Shown: positions 62,658-64,000 of the stretch, piece after piece
Position numbering within the stretch: position 1 is the first letter of the stretch
Layout: each line of letters starts with the position of its first letter
NCBI RefSeq assembly: GCF_009617875.1
Contig: NZ_BLAV01000001.1
Span: 3,844,001 to 3,908,000, forward strand
Source of the DNA: Prolixibacter sp. NT017
Lineage (GTDB): Bacteria > Bacteroidota > Bacteroidia > Bacteroidales > Prolixibacteraceae
Direction: 5' to 3'
DNA: 64,000 nt
The notes under the pieces: model-generated
Told to the model about the DNA's origin: nothing
The model's database searches: none
Seen by the model: only the letters and a program-made list of their open reading frames with translations
Translations under genes and position numbers: made by a program

Positions 62658-64000
62658 CTATTTTAAAACAAAGGAGTTTTCTTGTACATCATCGGAGTTG
62701 GTTCCAACAAATACTTTGAATTCTCCGGGTTCTGCTTTTTTCTTCAAATCGGCTCCGTAGAAAGCCAAATCATCGGGCGTTAACGTAAATGTGACCTTCT
62801 GCGATTCACCCGGTTTCAGTGAAATCTTCCGGAACCCTTTGAGTTCTTTTACCGGACGCGATACACTACCCACCAGGTCGCGGATATACAATTGTACAAC
62901 TTCTTCACCGGCTACTTTTCCGGTATTCTGCACATTCACCGAAACATCCAGTTTTCCGTTCATGCTCATTTCGTGCGAGCTGAGCTCAACCGGCGAATAC
63001 TTAAATGTAGTGTAACTCAAACCGTAACCAAACGGAAACAGCGGAGTTTTCTTTTGATCGGTATAATGTGACCAGAAGACAGTTCCTGTCGGATCGGGAC
63101 GGCCTGTACTTTTGTGATTATAATAAATAGGTAATTGTCCAACGGCACGCGGGAATGAAACCGGCAATTTTCCGGAAGGATTGTAATCACCGAACAATAC
63201 ATCAGCAATAGCGTTTCCGGCTTCGGACCCAAGATGCCAGGCCTCTACAATAGCCGGAACGTGTTCCGCCATCCAGTCAATGACCAGCGGGCGACCATTG
63301 GTGAGAACGACAACCACATTGGGGTTCGCAGCGTAAATCGCTTTCATCAGCTGTTCCTGCAAGCCTTTCATCCTAATTTCCGTCTGACTGCGTCCTTCAC
63401 CGGTTTGAAAACAATTTTCGCCAACAGCCAAAACAACCACATCCGCTTTTTTTGCTATCTGACGAGCAGCATCAAATCCGGAACTATCAGTGGTATTGAA
63501 TTTCAACTCCTTGGTAAAACTGGGCTGACCAATGGTTAACGGAGCACCTTCGGCATAAAGTATTTTATTGGGATCAGCAACCGCTCCTTTTACTCCTTCA
63601 AGCAATGATACCGCAGAACCGGTAATCGCCTGAGCTCTCCAACTTCCCAGGGGAGAATCCTTATCAGCTGCCAACGGACCAATCACCGCAATGGTTTGCC
63701 CTTCTTTTTTCAGCGGAAGCAGATGCTCATCGTTTTTCAACAGAACAATGGAATGACGGGCAACTTTCCGGGCTGCCGCCAGATGTTCCGGAGTAAGAAT
63801 TTCGGTTTTCTCCCGATTCTCGTTACTATACTTATATGGATCGTCGAATAGACCCAATTCGAATTTCACGCGCAGAATGCGACGAACAGCATCATCAATC
63901 AGCGATTCGTCCACTTTTCCTTCCTCTACTAACTTCTTCAAAGAAGTGATGTAGCAGTGACCTTCCATGTCCATATCGCTACCGGCTTTGATGGCCAGCT
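62658..64000 (-). CDS. Glycoside hydrolase family 3 (beta-glucosidase/xylosidase type), C-terminal part
   Basis: 447 codons are visible; the N-terminal TIM barrel continues beyond the right edge. The first residues in the window read AIKAGSDMDMEG, which is the GH3 catalytic loop with the Asp nucleophile (AGSDM). Then come the linker DDAVRRILRVKFELGLFDDPY, the alpha/beta sandwich (HSIVLLKNDEHLLPL, IAVIGPLAADK, ALAVGENCFQTGEGRSQTEI-like with acid/base region) and a fibronectin III-like domain (YIRDLVGSVSRPVKELKGF ... VFVGTNSDDV). It cleaves beta-linked glucose, xylose or related sugars, probably in the periplasm. Confidence 0.93.
   Translation of the reverse strand, partial: LAIKAGSDMDMEGHCYITSLKKLVEEGKVDESLIDDAVRRILRVKFELGLFDDPYKYSNENREKTEILTPEHLAAARKVARHSIVLLKNDEHLLPLKKEGQTIAVIGPLAADKDSPLGSWRAQAITGSAVSLLEGVKGAVADPNKILYAEGAPLTIGQPSFTKELKFNTTDSSGFDAARQIAKKADVVVLAVGENCFQTGEGRSQTEIRMKGLQEQLMKAIYAANPNVVVVLTNGRPLVIDWMAEHVPAIVEAWHLGSEAGNAIADVLFGDYNPSGKLPVSFPRAVGQLPIYYNHKSTGRPDPTGTVFWSHYTDQKKTPLFPFGYGLSYTTFKYSPVELSSHEMSMNGKLDVSVNVQNTGKVAGEEVVQLYIRDLVGSVSRPVKELKGFRKISLKPGESQKVTFTLTPDDLAFYGADLKKKAEPGEFKVFVGTNSDDVQENSFVLK

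Overview
The window looks like chromosome from a free-living member of the Bacteroidota, most likely order Bacteroidales/Marinilabiliales. The evidence is the repeated -7 promoter motif TAnnTTTG (several with a TTG about 18-19 bp upstream), a SecDF fusion, a FeoA-FeoB fusion, a DUF4105 (Lnb-type) lipoprotein acyltransferase, DUF4252 and DUF5686 proteins, TonB-type outer-membrane proteins with a carboxypeptidase-regulatory-like domain, and lipoproteins with acidic residues after the lipid cysteine. The exact genus cannot be read from the sequence. No rRNA, CRISPR array, integrase, transposase or prophage gene was found.

Layout. 1-2400: start of gpmI, then a repeat-rich stretch with two different tandem arrays that share a 22-bp period, a GIY-YIG endonuclease gene with a truncated duplicate, and an 87-88-bp tandem array made of the 3' end of tRNA-Phe plus its terminator, leading into two intact tRNA-Phe genes. 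2460-6930: TonB-dependent receptor, divergent M16 peptidase and O-methyltransferase. 6957-12390: an operon of four related surface-type lipoproteins of unknown function. 13250-13900: tRNA cluster (four Gly-GCC, one Leu-UAA). 14000-28070: a long minus-strand housekeeping run (mutS, lnb, trmN6, DUF2400, lolD-like ATPase, Na/Ca exchanger, tatA, secDF, aspartyl protease, mdh, glmM). 28358-39250: plus-strand run (pseudouridine synthase, ECF sigma factor with membrane partner, DUF5686 protein, era, der, NUMOD4/HNH protein, aldo/keto reductase, DEAD-box helicase). 39365-41700: DUF4252 - membrane protein - ECF sigma - DUF4252. 41949-47270: iron(II)/stress operon (hemerythrin, LuxR-type regulator, porin, FeoAB, Cys-rich FeoB partner).

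47270-52540 is the accessory, repeat-laden part: MITE-like elements with terminal inverted repeats, palindromic REP-type repeats, a third ~22-bp-period array, small orphan genes, an EFR1-type ferredoxin and a DUF559 endonuclease gene bracketed by the MITE-like elements. 52540-64000 returns to ordinary genes: valS, small membrane proteins, lipocalin, an AraC-type membrane regulator, an acetyltransferase, a three-gene biotin-dependent acyl-CoA carboxylase operon and the C-terminal part of a GH3 glycosidase.

The most unusual material is non-coding: (i) tandem amplification of a tRNA 3' end plus terminator in which the T-loop is replaced by a short hairpin; (ii) the same kind of CTCCGA-N4-TCGGAG hairpin placed inside an unrelated MITE-like repeat 50 kb away; (iii) sequence-unrelated tandem arrays built on the same ~22-bp pitch, two of them made of dyads; (iv) single-domain endonuclease genes (GIY-YIG and DUF559) sitting inside these repeat fields. 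No system can be proven from one window, but these recurrences are the best candidates for something undescribed.
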